A stretch of 44,692 nt of DNA from Verrucomicrobiota bacterium (GCA_903970595.1 CAJCJI010000221.1:1-44692), one strand, 5' to 3'; counted from the stretch's first letter, positions 1 to 8,816 are shown. A program made the numbers and translations. The notes: generated by a model from the letters alone, not told the origin.

Positions 1-1017
1 GCCGCCGTTCACCAGGGCCGCCACGGCGTCATGCCGTGCCCCGACGCCGGCGCGGTCGCGCAGCGGCCGCAGCAGCCAGCGCCGCAGCTGGCGGCTGCCC
101 ATGGCGCAGACGCAGCGGTCCAGCACGCCGGCCAGGGTGATGTCGTGCGCGTCCGAGAGGGAATGTTCGATCTCGAGGTTGCGGCGCGTCGCCGGGTCCA
201 GGATCAGGGCGTCTTCCACCGCTTCCACGCGCAGGCCGCCGAGGTGGCTCAGGCGCGCCTTTTGCGTTTCCTGCACGTATTGCAGCAGCGCGCCCGCCGC
301 GCCCAGGGCCGCATCCAGGTCCTCGGCGCCGAAACCGCGCAGATCGTGCGTGCCGAACTGCTCGGTGAGCAGGCGGCGCGCCGAGGACGGATCGAAATGC
401 CAGACCGGGCGGGCGCGGCCCTTCAGCCCGCCCAGTTCCAGCCCCGCGTCCTCCGGCGTCAGCAACTCGCTCGGCCGCAGGCGGTGCAGCTCCGCCTGCC
501 AGTCGGCCAGGCGCGGCGTCTCCAGCACGGCGAAGCGGCCGGACGACAGCTCCATCCAGGCCAGGCCGAACATCGGATTTTTGGCATCGCCGGAGCGGCA
601 GGCCGCCGCCAGCAGGTTCTGCATGCGCGGATCGAGCAGGGCCTCCTCGGTGGCGGTGCCGGGGGTGACGATGCGCACCACTTCGCGCCGCACCGGCCCC
701 TTGTCCAGGCCGACTTCGCCCACCTGCTCGGCGATCACCGCCGATTCGCCCAGCTTGATCAGCCGCGCCAGGTATTGCTCCACAGCATGGTGTGGCACCC
801 CGGCCATCACCACCGGCGCCCCCGCCGACTCGCCGCGCTTGGTCAGGGTGATGTTGAGCAGCCGCGCCGCCTTGCGCGCGTCCTCGTAAAACAGCTCGTA
901 GAAATCGCCCATGCGGAACAGCACCAGGGTATCCGGGTGCTGCGCCTTGATCGCCAGGTATTGCTGCATCAGCGGCGTGTGCGCCGCGAAATCCTGCGGC
1001 GCCGGAGTTGGATTCAT
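1..1017 (-). CDS. mutS: DNA mismatch repair protein MutS (N-terminal 339 residues, runs off the window)
   Basis: Reading the minus strand from an ATG at 1017 gives an open frame to the window edge, so the gene is partial only because of the window. MutS binds mismatches and small loops and recruits MutL for methyl-directed repair. Residues 34-42 (FRMGDFYEL) contain the Phe-X-Glu mismatch-wedge motif (F39, E41 by this start), which stacks on the mispaired base in MutS of E. coli. The mismatch-binding domain, connector and the start of the lever domain are visible; the Walker ATPase lies outside. No clear Shine-Dalgarno precedes the ATG. It follows the DUF1329 gene on the same strand after 84 bp, and I see no convincing terminator between them. 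Confidence 0.97.
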   Translation of the reverse strand, partial: MNPTPAPQDFAAHTPLMQQYLAIKAQHPDTLVLFRMGDFYELFYEDARKAARLLNITLTKRGESAGAPVVMAGVPHHAVEQYLARLIKLGESAVIAEQVGEVGLDKGPVRREVVRIVTPGTATEEALLDPRMQNLLAAACRSGDAKNPMFGLAWMELSSGRFAVLETPRLADWQAELHRLRPSELLTPEDAGLELGGLKGRARPVWHFDPSSARRLLTEQFGTHDLRGFGAEDLDAALGAAGALLQYVQETQKARLSHLGGLRVEAVEDALILDPATRRNLEIEHSLSDAHDITLAGVLDRCVCAMGSRQLRRWLLRPLRDRAGVGARHDAVAALVNGG

Positions 1018-1101
1018 CGGAAGGGTTTTGGAGCCGTTATCTGTTCCCCATTATCGCCGCAAAAGAGCCGGATCGGGATGCCGCCCCGGGAAGGATGCCG
1101 C

Positions 1102-2649
1102 TCAGCGCGTCTGCCCCTTGCCGTTGAGATCGCCCGGCGCGAAGTAGTCGTCCTTGAACTCGATCTTGAAGTCGATGTACTTGTCTTCGTTCTGCAGGGC
1201 GGTGACGAAGTAGCGGCCGCTCTGCAGGTCGTAGATGATTTCGGCCAGGCCGGTCAGTACCGGCACGAACGGCGCGGTAATCAGCTCCGATTCCTGCACT
1301 TTCCACAGCTGGTCGCGGTTGTCGTAGCAGTCGACCGCGGCGATGGCCCAGCCGTCCTCGTCCACGTAAAACGTACGACGCTTGAACTGATGCCGGGCGC
1401 CCGGCTTGAGCGTGGCATCGACCACCCACACCCGGTGCAGCTCGTAACGCAGCAGGTTCTGGTTGACGTGGCCGGGGCGGATGATGTCCTTGTACTTGAC
1501 CAGCGGCGAGATGAGGAAATAGGAGTTATAAGGAATATAAATCTCTTTCTTGCCGAGCAGCTTCCAGTCGTAGCGGTCCAGCGCGCCGTTGAAGACGTCG
1601 ATCTGGTCGTTGAACTGCTCGCCGTCGGTGCCGATGGAGGGATTGTCGTAGCCCACGTCAGGCGCGCGGTTGACCCGGCCCAGGCCTGGGTTGTACAGCC
1701 AGGCGTCGCGGCCGCTGCCGCCGGCGCCCGAGCTTTCGTGCACCAGCAGCAGCTGGCCGGCAACGCGCGGCGGCGACAGCACGTTGGACAGATAGTAAAA
1801 CAGGATGCGCGTGCCGGCGTTGTTCTCCTGCAGGTTGGCGTATTTGAACTTGATGTCCTCGATCAACTTGGAAATGCGGTAGCTGCCGTCCGGCTTGACG
1901 ATGGCCTGGTTGTTGTAACGCCGTACCGCAGTACCGCGGAAGGCCATCTTGTGGTTCCAGATCACCTCGGCGCCGGACTTGGGGATGGGGAAGGGGAAGC
2001 CCAGCACCGCGCCATTGAGTTCGTCGGTGCCCTTCAGTTCCGCCGTGCCGGCGTTGCGGATGGTGGCCTGGTTGATTGCATCCGGATAAAACGCGCTGCG
2101 CAAGGTCGGGTAAACCACCATGCGGTAGTCCGCGTACCTGGCGAACAGGGCTTTCTGGCCCGCGGTCAGATGCTCCTGGTGCTGCGCCAGGTTATCGCGG
2201 GTGATGATGAACAGCGGCTGCTCCTGCTGGGCCGACCCGCCCATCTCCCGGCGCAGACGTCCCGACAGGTCTTGCGCGGGCGCCGGCAGCCTGGCGTCGA
2301 TCGCCTCGATCTGCCTCGCCACCGTTGGGTAATTATCGGCACTGAGATGATCCAGATCCTGCATCAGCGAGTCGAAGTCCTGCGGGTCCTTGGCCCGCAG
2401 GTCCTCGACCTGCCGGCGCAGGGCTTCCAGGCTCTGCGGCGTCTGGCGCTTCACCACGTCGTCGAAGTTGCGGCCGCCGCTCCATGCGGGAATGGTGCCC
2501 TCGGCATTGCCGGCGGCCAGCGCGCCGACCGGGGTGAGGTCCGCGCCGAGCCGGGCCGCTTCGGCGGCGCTCACCTTGGCCTCGGCCGCATTGACCACGG
2601 CCGAGCCGGACACGATTGCCGCCAAGATCATCCATTTGCTTGCGGACAT
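1102..2649 (-). CDS. DUF1329 family protein, exported
   Basis: A 515-residue DUF1329 protein (family members are about 450 residues). It is a periplasmic or outer-membrane-associated beta-rich protein that nearly always sits beside a DUF1302 protein. The N-terminus (MSASKWMILAAIVSGSAVVNA) is a signal peptide ending near residue 21. The early 'LGADLTPVGALAAGNAEGTIPAW' region is the family hallmark. I chose the ATG at 2649 because GGAG lies 10 nt upstream. An in-frame ATG at 2685 directly abuts the DUF1302 stop codon but has no Shine-Dalgarno, although coupling could use it. It is the second gene of a two-gene operon. The pair is associated in literature and genomes with uptake or export of sterols, alkanes or other hydrophobic compounds; the substrate is not readable from sequence. 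Confidence 0.9.
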   Translation of the reverse strand: MSASKWMILAAIVSGSAVVNAAEAKVSAAEAARLGADLTPVGALAAGNAEGTIPAWSGGRNFDDVVKRQTPQSLEALRRQVEDLRAKDPQDFDSLMQDLDHLSADNYPTVARQIEAIDARLPAPAQDLSGRLRREMGGSAQQEQPLFIITRDNLAQHQEHLTAGQKALFARYADYRMVVYPTLRSAFYPDAINQATIRNAGTAELKGTDELNGAVLGFPFPIPKSGAEVIWNHKMAFRGTAVRRYNNQAIVKPDGSYRISKLIEDIKFKYANLQENNAGTRILFYYLSNVLSPPRVAGQLLLVHESSGAGGSGRDAWLYNPGLGRVNRAPDVGYDNPSIGTDGEQFNDQIDVFNGALDRYDWKLLGKKEIYIPYNSYFLISPLVKYKDIIRPGHVNQNLLRYELHRVWVVDATLKPGARHQFKRRTFYVDEDGWAIAAVDCYDNRDQLWKVQESELITAPFVPVLTGLAEIIYDLQSGRYFVTALQNEDKYIDFKIEFKDDYFAPGDLNGKGQTR

Positions 2650-2685
2650 CGTCACTACGCTCCGTGTGGGAAATGCACTCTTCAT

Positions 2686-4884
2686 TCAAAAGGTGTAGGC
2701 AATGCCCAGGCCGATCACGTCGCGGTCGCGCTGCGTATTGACCGTGCCGCCACCGGTTGAGCCCTGATAAAACAACTGCCCCTGCCAGTGGTTGCCGCTT
2801 TCGATGGCCAGGCCAAGCACGTAGATCTTGGTGCCGGCGACGAAATTCTGGATCGGCACCGGCGCGATGCCGGAGACGTCCTGGCCCCAGGTCAGCGAGG
2901 GTTTGAGGTTGAGGTTCCACAGCAGGTTGTCGTACTCGAACTGCGTCTGCACGCGGTAGCCCCAGGAGAAGCCGGAGGCGAAGCCATGCGTCTGCTGCGT
3001 GGGGTTGTCCCGTTCCGTGTCGGGTGTGCCGCCGCTACCGCTGCCGTCGGCGCCAGGGCTGGCGTGCGTGTCGTTGGCATCGCCCCCCTCGAGCTGCAGG
3101 CGGCTTCTCGGCGGCAGATTCCAGACGTGGGTAAAGCCCAGCTCGCCGATCACCAGGATCTGATCCGCTCCCAGCGGATTTTCACCGCTGCCGATGGCAC
3201 GGATGGCGGTCAGGTCCAGCTGGTCGACCACGAAGCGCTGATAGCCGTGAATGATCTGGTTGGGCTGCACGGCGAAGCCGCGGTAGCCTTCCAGGTAGTC
3301 GGGCCAGAAGGTATGCGAGGCCGGAATAGTCACGCCCTGGGCGGCCGTGCCCAGGACCGTGGGAAGGTTGGTGAGGAAGGTGGTCCCGTCCTGCAGCAAT
3401 TGGGCAGGGTTGCCCGTGGTCAGCTGGCCGGCGATGCTGCCCAGCGAAGCGATGGTTTGCGCCAGGGTCGTGGGGTTGAGTCCAAGCGTGATGTCCTGCC
3501 GCGGCAGGGAAGGCTGCAGTCCGGCGAAGATCAGGTCGACGCCGGACACCTGCAAGGGCAGGTCTGGACGCAGCGAATATTCGCCGGCCAGCGACCATTT
3601 GCCGATGCTGGTGTTGAAGCTCAGGCCCAGCATCTGGATGTCCCGCGGGTATTCGGTAAAGACCTTGAGTGTGTCCAGCGGCAGGGGCTCTTTCCCCGTC
3701 GCCGGGTTGAGTCCGATGAAACCATTGCACAGGAAAAAGGCGTCGACGAAGCTGGTGGCGTTGCGCATGCAGGATTCGTTCGCCGCGTCGACGCTCAGAT
3801 AAGGCAACTGGCTGTGGTAGTTGAGGACGTAAAAGCCGAATTCGGTGCCGCCGTTGAGCGTGTCGGCGTACCAGCTCAGCTTGGCGCCGAACTGGCCTTG
3901 CGCATGCGGGTAGGCGGCGTTCTGGGCGAGCATCTGCGCGGTCGCCGACGAATCGGAAATTTCGTTGGCCGGCGGGGGCAGGCGCGCCTTGCCGGCGGGG
4001 TCGTCGTGAAACTGTCCCGGACCCAGCATGAAATAGGACGAGTTGAAGAAGTTCCAGGCGGAGTAAAAGCTGCCGTTCGGGTCCGCATCCACCGGCACCC
4101 AGCCCAGCTCGTACACCAGGTTGAGGGACAGCGCCTCGGTGAGGTGGGTGTTGAGCAGCACTGCCGGGGTGGGTCGAAACACATCGCTGATCGGCGTGCC
4201 TGGCTGGTGCAGCAAGACCTGGCTTGGCGGATTGATCTGGCTGAGGCTGTTCAGCGCCAGATAGGTCGATTCGCCCCAGCGGATGTGCTGATAGCCGGCG
4301 GTGGCGGAGAACTCATGGCCGAACAGGCTGAACTTGTCGGTGAGCAAGGCGTCCCGCAGCACCAGGTTTCGCCCCAGCTCCCGTCGGATGTCCGCGGATC
4401 GCGGGGTGCTGGACGGCTCGAACGTCGTATCCGGGCTATGTTCGTCCTTGTAATAGTTTGCCGGGTCGAAGAAGTAGAATCCGCCCAGCTTCAAGCTGAG
4501 CTCGTTCCACGACACTGTCAGATCCTCGCTGAATCGGGAGATCGCCGAGACCACGTTCCAGCGCGAATAGCTGAGATCGCCATGATCCTTGTCGACGCCC
4601 AGGTAGGCGCCCGGCGCCTCCACCAGCTTCTGGTTTTGCGAGGCGTCGCCGGTGAAGGAGATGCAGTCGCTGGCGCCGCACACGCCGGGATTGAGGTCGA
4701 GCTTGCCGATCAGCCGTGCATCCGGCTGCTCCGCGCGTACGGCCATGCCGTAGGACAGGCCGGTCTTGAACTCGAGGCCGACGTCGCCAACGCTGAAGTC
4801 GGCCGATTTCGCCGAACCTCCCAGGCCACACACGGCGATCGCCATCCACGCCGCCGTTTTGCGCCGATTTGCATGAGCCCCCAT
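2686..4884 (-). CDS. DUF1302 family outer-membrane protein
   Basis: A 732-residue DUF1302 protein, long for the family (usually 550-650). It has a signal peptide ending at about residue 28 (AKSA), a GLEFKTGLSYG strand typical of the family start, repeated amphipathic beta strands, and a C-terminal Phe (GIAYTF) as expected of Bam-inserted outer-membrane barrels. A low-complexity, Gly/Ser/Asp/Thr-rich insert (SPGADGSGSGGTPDTERDN) sits near residue 610 and may be an external loop. The start at 4884 is supported by GGAG 9 nt upstream. It is first in the operon with the DUF1329 gene. The likely role is an outer-membrane channel or receptor for a hydrophobic compound, inferred from family context only. 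Confidence 0.9.
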   Translation of the reverse strand: MGAHANRRKTAAWMAIAVCGLGGSAKSADFSVGDVGLEFKTGLSYGMAVRAEQPDARLIGKLDLNPGVCGASDCISFTGDASQNQKLVEAPGAYLGVDKDHGDLSYSRWNVVSAISRFSEDLTVSWNELSLKLGGFYFFDPANYYKDEHSPDTTFEPSSTPRSADIRRELGRNLVLRDALLTDKFSLFGHEFSATAGYQHIRWGESTYLALNSLSQINPPSQVLLHQPGTPISDVFRPTPAVLLNTHLTEALSLNLVYELGWVPVDADPNGSFYSAWNFFNSSYFMLGPGQFHDDPAGKARLPPPANEISDSSATAQMLAQNAAYPHAQGQFGAKLSWYADTLNGGTEFGFYVLNYHSQLPYLSVDAANESCMRNATSFVDAFFLCNGFIGLNPATGKEPLPLDTLKVFTEYPRDIQMLGLSFNTSIGKWSLAGEYSLRPDLPLQVSGVDLIFAGLQPSLPRQDITLGLNPTTLAQTIASLGSIAGQLTTGNPAQLLQDGTTFLTNLPTVLGTAAQGVTIPASHTFWPDYLEGYRGFAVQPNQIIHGYQRFVVDQLDLTAIRAIGSGENPLGADQILVIGELGFTHVWNLPPRSRLQLEGGDANDTHASPGADGSGSGGTPDTERDNPTQQTHGFASGFSWGYRVQTQFEYDNLLWNLNLKPSLTWGQDVSGIAPVPIQNFVAGTKIYVLGLAIESGNHWQGQLFYQGSTGGGTVNTQRDRDVIGLGIAYTF

Positions 4885-5090
4885 GGCGCTGCGCTCCGGC
4901 GGAATCTAGACGGCGGCCGGAGCCAGAGCGCTCCCCGGAAATGAAACCCGACCCGCATGCCTATTCAAGCGCGAACAGTGATGCGAAAGCTGCCACATTC
5001 CCAGTTCTCCGGCGCCCCCGCCGTCGGCAGGCTTTGGTGTCTGCTCGCGCAACAACCTTAAGGGCGGAGCGGCCGTTGCGTCGCCAAACA

Positions 5091-5104
5091 AAAGTTTGGG
5101 TTTT
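5091..5104 (-). promoter_or_regulatory. 14-bp motif AAAGTTTGGGTTTT (copy 1), upstream of the DUF1302 operon
   Basis: AAAGTTTGGGTTTT on the plus strand (AAAACCCAAACTTT toward the gene), about 207-220 nt before the DUF1302 start. It is identical to a second copy at 6929-6942 before the other operon of this module. Here it overlaps a palindrome, CCAAAC-AAAA-GTTTGG (5084-5099). The rest of the 4885-5129 gap is GC-rich and shows nothing else I can call. Candidate regulator site, by inference. Confidence 0.45.
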
Positions 5105-5129
5105 GCCCGGTAGCCAGGCCAAAGCCGCC

Positions 5130-5990
5130 CTAGCTTGTGCCCTGGAACAAACCGCGCAGAAACGGCAGCACCAGCGCCTGCACCGCCTCGGGATTGTCGG
5201 CGAAAGGCCAGTGCCCGCTGTCTTCGAGCACGTGCACCTGGGCGCCGGCGAACACTTCGCGCTGGCGCTCGGCATATTGCACGGCGAGGTAGGGATCGTG
5301 CCGTCCCCAGATCACCAGCGCCGGCCGCTGCAGCGGCGTCAGCACCTCTGCAATCTGCCGGGACAGCTCGGCGACCGCTCCGGTGGCGCGGTACAGCCGC
5401 AGCACCGCGCGCCGCGTGCCGGCATCGTAATCGTCATACATGCGGTCGACGAACTCGCGCGGCAGGCCGCGTGGATTGCCGTGTTTGAGCAACAGATGGA
5501 ACGCCGAACGCGTAGCCAGCGCCTGGAACGCCTCTCCGAGCAGGGGTGCGCGCCAGATGCGCGCCAGGTAGTGCCAGCGGTAGTCCGTCAGACAGCCGGT
5601 GTCGATCAGCGTAACGCTCGCGAGTGCCTGCGGATGTGCTGCGGCCCAGGCCAGACCCCAGGGGCCGCCGAAATCGTGCAGCACCAGATGCGCCCGCCGG
5701 ATGCCCAGCGTTTCCAGCGCGGCAGCCAGGTGCTCGCTGTAGCCCTCGACCGTATAAGGAAACTGTTCGGGCTTGTCGGCCCGGCCGAAGCCGGGCATGT
5801 CCAGGGCCACCACCCGCGCGAAGCCCGCGATGCCTTCCGCCAACCCCGCCCAGTCGCGCGACGAGCCCGGATTGCCGTGCACGCAGACCACCGCTTCCGC
5901 CGCGTCGGCGCCGGCCGGGGCGCCTTCCAGCAAGGGCGAGCGCACGCCGTTCACGACGAGTTCGCGGGCTTGCAGCAGGGATGCGCTCAT
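5130..5990 (-). CDS. alpha/beta hydrolase, haloalkane dehalogenase / epoxide hydrolase type
   Basis: A 286-residue alpha/beta-fold hydrolase. The oxyanion-hole motif HGNPG is at residues 38-42. The nucleophile elbow is H105-D106-F-G-G, so the nucleophile is Asp, as in haloalkane dehalogenases and epoxide hydrolases, not Ser as in esterases. The catalytic His is in GHWPF near the C-terminus, and GRHDPY carries a likely acid. A cap-like helical segment lies between about residues 130 and 210. There is no signal peptide, so it is cytoplasmic. The start ATG at 5990 overlaps the preceding stop as ATGA (5987-5990), indicating translational coupling; the longer open frame upstream is not needed. The substrate is unknown: a halogenated, epoxide or ester intermediate of the module's hydrophobic substrate is plausible. 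Confidence 0.9.
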   Translation of the reverse strand: MSASLLQARELVVNGVRSPLLEGAPAGADAAEAVVCVHGNPGSSRDWAGLAEGIAGFARVVALDMPGFGRADKPEQFPYTVEGYSEHLAAALETLGIRRAHLVLHDFGGPWGLAWAAAHPQALASVTLIDTGCLTDYRWHYLARIWRAPLLGEAFQALATRSAFHLLLKHGNPRGLPREFVDRMYDDYDAGTRRAVLRLYRATGAVAELSRQIAEVLTPLQRPALVIWGRHDPYLAVQYAERQREVFAGAQVHVLEDSGHWPFADNPEAVQALVLPFLRGLFQGTS

Positions 5991-6865
5991 TCGGCTTCCA
6001 AGGCGGTCGAGGGGCCGGAAGCCGCGTGCACGATGCGGTATTGCCCGGCTGAGCGCGACTTCCAGTCCGCGATCAGGGCACTGCTGTCGTGCTGATTCGG
6101 GTGAAAGCCCGGACTCAGGTACGCCGCCAGGCGCGGCAGATGATGCCAGGCCATGCCTTGTCGTCCGAACCAGGCGCGCAGCGCGACCCACCAGGTGTGC
6201 GGCCGGTGCAGCGCACGGTCGTGGTGAAGCATCGCCGCCTGCTGGTAGGACAGGTCGAAGACCAGCACCAGGCTCATGAAGAGGAACATGAGGATGCGAT
6301 GCCAGTATCTGCCGCCGCTGCGCAGGTACAGATCGAACAGCACGCTTTTGTGCTCGGTCTCCTCAACGGCATGCCAATCCCACACCCGCCGCGGCGGCTC
6401 AACCATGCCGCCGGTCGTGGTGGGCGTTCCCAGATGGAAGTCCGCCAGCGTTGCGGTCCAATGTTCGAACGCAGCACCTGTCGCCAGCTGTGTGCGCAAT
6501 GAGCAGCGCCGCATCAGGCCCAGCTGCCATTCCCATACCGGCTCCACCTGGTTTCGGTATCCCTGGGCGTCGAGCACCCGGTTGTATTCGATATGTACGC
6601 GCCGATGCGCGGCTTCCTGGCCGATGAAGGCCCGCGTATCCGCCAGCAGCCCCGGGCGGTCCGATTTCTCCAGATCGGCGAGGCAGTCGCGTGCGATGTC
6701 AACGGTGTGGCGCTCACCTCGTGGAAAGAGCATCGAGTAGCCGTTCCAGTAGTGGCTCAGGTAGGGTTCCCCGCTATGCCACCAGCGCGGGAAGCCGCCG
6801 CCAAAATCGACGAGCAGCTGGCGCACCGGAATGCTGCTGGTGCTTCCATCTGTTTCGGCGCTCAT
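5987..6865 (-). CDS. metal-dependent hydrolase, PF10118 (COG3687) family
   Basis: A 292-residue protein of the predicted metal-dependent hydrolase family. Conserved His/Glu clusters that suggest a di-metal helical-bundle site are visible: FIGQEAAHRRVH, WDWHAVEETEHKSVLFDLY and a late MAWHHLPRL. A hydrophobic stretch (RILMFLFMSLVLVFDL) near residues 190-205 suggests membrane association. I start at the ATG at 6865 (MSAETDGS), because the upstream in-frame ATG at 6922 would add a poorly conserved tail. Neither start has a strong Shine-Dalgarno. It is the first gene of the operon and is coupled by ATGA overlap to the alpha/beta hydrolase. The family is frequent in sterol- and hydrocarbon-using bacteria, but no reaction is firmly established. 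Confidence 0.88.
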   Translation of the reverse strand: MSAETDGSTSSIPVRQLLVDFGGGFPRWWHSGEPYLSHYWNGYSMLFPRGERHTVDIARDCLADLEKSDRPGLLADTRAFIGQEAAHRRVHIEYNRVLDAQGYRNQVEPVWEWQLGLMRRCSLRTQLATGAAFEHWTATLADFHLGTPTTTGGMVEPPRRVWDWHAVEETEHKSVLFDLYLRSGGRYWHRILMFLFMSLVLVFDLSYQQAAMLHHDRALHRPHTWWVALRAWFGRQGMAWHHLPRLAAYLSPGFHPNQHDSSALIADWKSRSAGQYRIVHAASGPSTALEAE

Positions 6866-6928
6866 TGCGGAATTCCGGTCGGGTTCACCAAAGATGCTAG
6901 GCGGGACGGCGGCCTGCGGCACCGGACG

Positions 6929-6942
6929 AAAGTTTGGGTTTT
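6929..6942 (-). promoter_or_regulatory. 14-bp motif AAAGTTTGGGTTTT (copy 2), upstream of the metal-dependent hydrolase operon
   Basis: An exact 14-bp match to the motif at 5091-5104, in the same orientation relative to the downstream minus-strand gene, 64-77 nt before the ATG at 6865. It lies in the 93-bp gap between the regulator gene and its neighbour, followed on the plus strand by a T run. Two copies of this AT-rich word in short GC-rich promoter regions suggest a common operator. Confidence 0.5.
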
Positions 6943-6958
6943 TTTACACCTTAGAGCC

Positions 6959-8701
6959 TTAAGACGCAAAGCCCTGCTTCATCAAGGCACGCACGGCGCC
7001 GGTGCGATTGCGTACGCCGAGTTTGCCGAAGAGGTTCCACAGATGCCATTTCACCGTCTGTTCGGTGACGTGCAGGCGCGCGGCAATTTCGCGGTTGGAA
7101 AGACTGTCCAGCAGCGCGGCCGCCACTTGGCGCTCGCGCTTGGACAAGACCGCTTGGGGTTCTTCGCAGGGCTCGGCGGCCGGCGCTTGGCCCAGAGCCG
7201 CGGCGAGTTTGCGCAAAGCCTGGGTGGCGCTGCGAGGATTGCGCAGCAGCGAACGCAGCACCTCGCCGAACATCGGCTGCAGGCCGCCGGACAGAGAGGC
7301 CAGGCTGCCGACCCGCTCCCGCGTCAGTTCGGCGGTGAGCAGCTGTTGCACGCTGCGCCGGGCTTGCAGCGGCTGACCGATGGCGTGCTCGATGCGCGCC
7401 TTGAGGAACAAGGCCAGCGCCAGGGCGTCGGAATCGCGCCGCTCCGCGGCCTGTTGCAGGCGCGCGCGCAGCGGACGCAGCAAGGCCGGGTCCGGACCGC
7501 GGCGGCCGGCGGCCAGCAGCTCGAGCAGATCCCGCACGGCGGCCGGCCCCATATAGGCGCGCCTGGCGGTTTCTCCGGCCACGGCCGCGGTGCGCGCCCG
7601 CTCGATGGCGAATTTTCCATCCCACCAGTCCTTGGCATCGGCGGCACCCTGGAAGTCCACGCGATCGAACAGCGCCAGCGCCTCGTCCGGCCGATTCAGC
7701 GCCAGCAGGCTGCGGGCGACCACGCACAGGCTCGAATAAAGCAACAGCGGGAAGGGCAGACGCGCGCTGCGCTGCAGATTCTGCTGCGCCTGCGCCAGTG
7801 CCGCCGCAAACTCGCCACACTCGAACTGGGCGAACGCGCGCAGTGTCGACAGCGGCACGTCGGCATAAGTCGGGTGATGCAGTCCGCTGGAGATACGCCC
7901 GCCGGAGTCCTCCAGCAAGGCGCCGGCCTGCTGCACACGGCCTTGCAGGATCTGCGCACTGCCCGCGCAGGTGGCCGCCTGGGCCATCCCATATTCGATG
8001 CGCTCGGTCCGGAATACCGCCAGGGCGGCGAGTCCGTTGCGTTCGGCTTCCGGGTAGCGCTCGTTCATGAAATAGGCCAGGCCGGTGGCGCATTGCACCG
8101 TGGCGCGGTCATATTCGGTTGCGCGCGGAAAATCCCGCAGCCAGCTTTGGGCCAGATGCAGGGCCGCTCGCGACTCCCCGGCAAGCGAGGCGATCAGGGT
8201 GCGCATCATGCCGGCCCAGCATTGCATGCCGGTGGCGGGATCGGTCCGGTCGAACGGCGCGCGCGGATTCTCGGTGATGAAAGTTCGTCCCTCCGCGATG
8301 AGTTGCGGGATGCGCGCCTCCAGTTCGTCGAGCCGGACCGCCGCCAGACGCAGCTGGTTGGTCAGGGAAAGCGCCCAGATCGCAGCCGCCTCCAGGGCCG
8401 GCCAGCGCTGGATGCGCTCCGGCCCGAGCCGCTGCACCACGGCGAAGAAGGCATCGAAATCGCCGGTAATGCGGGCCAGCGTCCCGGAGCCGAGCGCCAG
8501 CAGTTCGGCGGCCAGATCGTCCAGGCCATGCATCAGGGCCATGGCGACCGCCTCGATCGGCTGGTCCTGTTGCAGCAAGCGGCGCGCCTGGGCCTCGGGC
8601 TGCGCCTCCGGGGAAACCCGCAAAGTCCGCTGAATCAGTTCCGGCACCACACGCGGTCTTTGCTGTGGAGAATCGGGTATTGCTGAGGCGCGACTGTTCA
8701 T
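6959..8701 (-). CDS. LuxR-family transcriptional regulator, MalT-like helical repeats + HTH, no ATPase domain
   Basis: A 580-residue regulator. Residues about 515-575 (LSKRERQVAAALLDSLSNREIA...TVKWHLWNLFGKLGVRNR) are a canonical LuxR/GerE helix-turn-helix. The rest (about 30-500) is Ala/Leu-rich helical repeat sequence like the TPR-like sensor domain of MalT/LAL regulators. LAL proteins usually have about 900 residues with an N-terminal STAND ATPase; here there is no Walker A and no room for it, because the DAHP synthase gene starts divergently 153 bp away. The ATG at 8701 has a weak GAG 8 nt upstream. It is adjacent to and co-oriented with the two hydrolase/outer-membrane operons, so it is the likely regulator of the module (inference). 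Confidence 0.88.
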   Translation of the reverse strand: MNSRASAIPDSPQQRPRVVPELIQRTLRVSPEAQPEAQARRLLQQDQPIEAVAMALMHGLDDLAAELLALGSGTLARITGDFDAFFAVVQRLGPERIQRWPALEAAAIWALSLTNQLRLAAVRLDELEARIPQLIAEGRTFITENPRAPFDRTDPATGMQCWAGMMRTLIASLAGESRAALHLAQSWLRDFPRATEYDRATVQCATGLAYFMNERYPEAERNGLAALAVFRTERIEYGMAQAATCAGSAQILQGRVQQAGALLEDSGGRISSGLHHPTYADVPLSTLRAFAQFECGEFAAALAQAQQNLQRSARLPFPLLLYSSLCVVARSLLALNRPDEALALFDRVDFQGAADAKDWWDGKFAIERARTAAVAGETARRAYMGPAAVRDLLELLAAGRRGPDPALLRPLRARLQQAAERRDSDALALALFLKARIEHAIGQPLQARRSVQQLLTAELTRERVGSLASLSGGLQPMFGEVLRSLLRNPRSATQALRKLAAALGQAPAAEPCEEPQAVLSKRERQVAAALLDSLSNREIAARLHVTEQTVKWHLWNLFGKLGVRNRTGAVRALMKQGFAS

Positions 8702-8719
8702 GGCGTACTCGGCTTAGCA

Positions 8720-8747
8720 GGGAAATCCCAGTTAAGTGGCATTTCCC
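8720..8747. promoter_or_regulatory. Spaced palindrome GGGAAAT-N14-ATTTCCC upstream of the luxR-type gene
   Basis: Perfect 7-bp arms (8720-8726 and 8741-8747) separated by 14 bp, so the half-site centres are 21 bp apart, two helical turns on one DNA face. It lies 19-46 nt upstream of the regulator's ATG in the divergent region shared with the DAHP synthase gene. This fits a dimer-of-dimers or autoregulatory operator; which protein binds is not shown. Confidence 0.45.
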
Positions 8748-8816
8748 AATCCATGTTGACGGCAACTTTTGACTTGCAATTTAAGGGCCGTTCGGCCCGC
8801 CATTCAGGGGAGAGCC

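Noticed and set aside
1018-1101. A mutS promoter with GATAAT near 1051-1056
   Set aside because: No acceptable -35 at usual spacing; transcription could also come from the DUF1302 operon.
31-2760. A 909-codon plus-strand open frame opposite mutS and the DUF1329 gene
   Set aside because: It is antisense to two genes with clear family motifs. Its translation is Arg/Ala/Gln/Val-rich with no domain; long antisense frames are common in GC-rich DNA.
2788-4944. A 718-codon plus-strand open frame opposite the DUF1302 gene
   Set aside because: Antisense shadow with the same compositional bias and no recognisable features.
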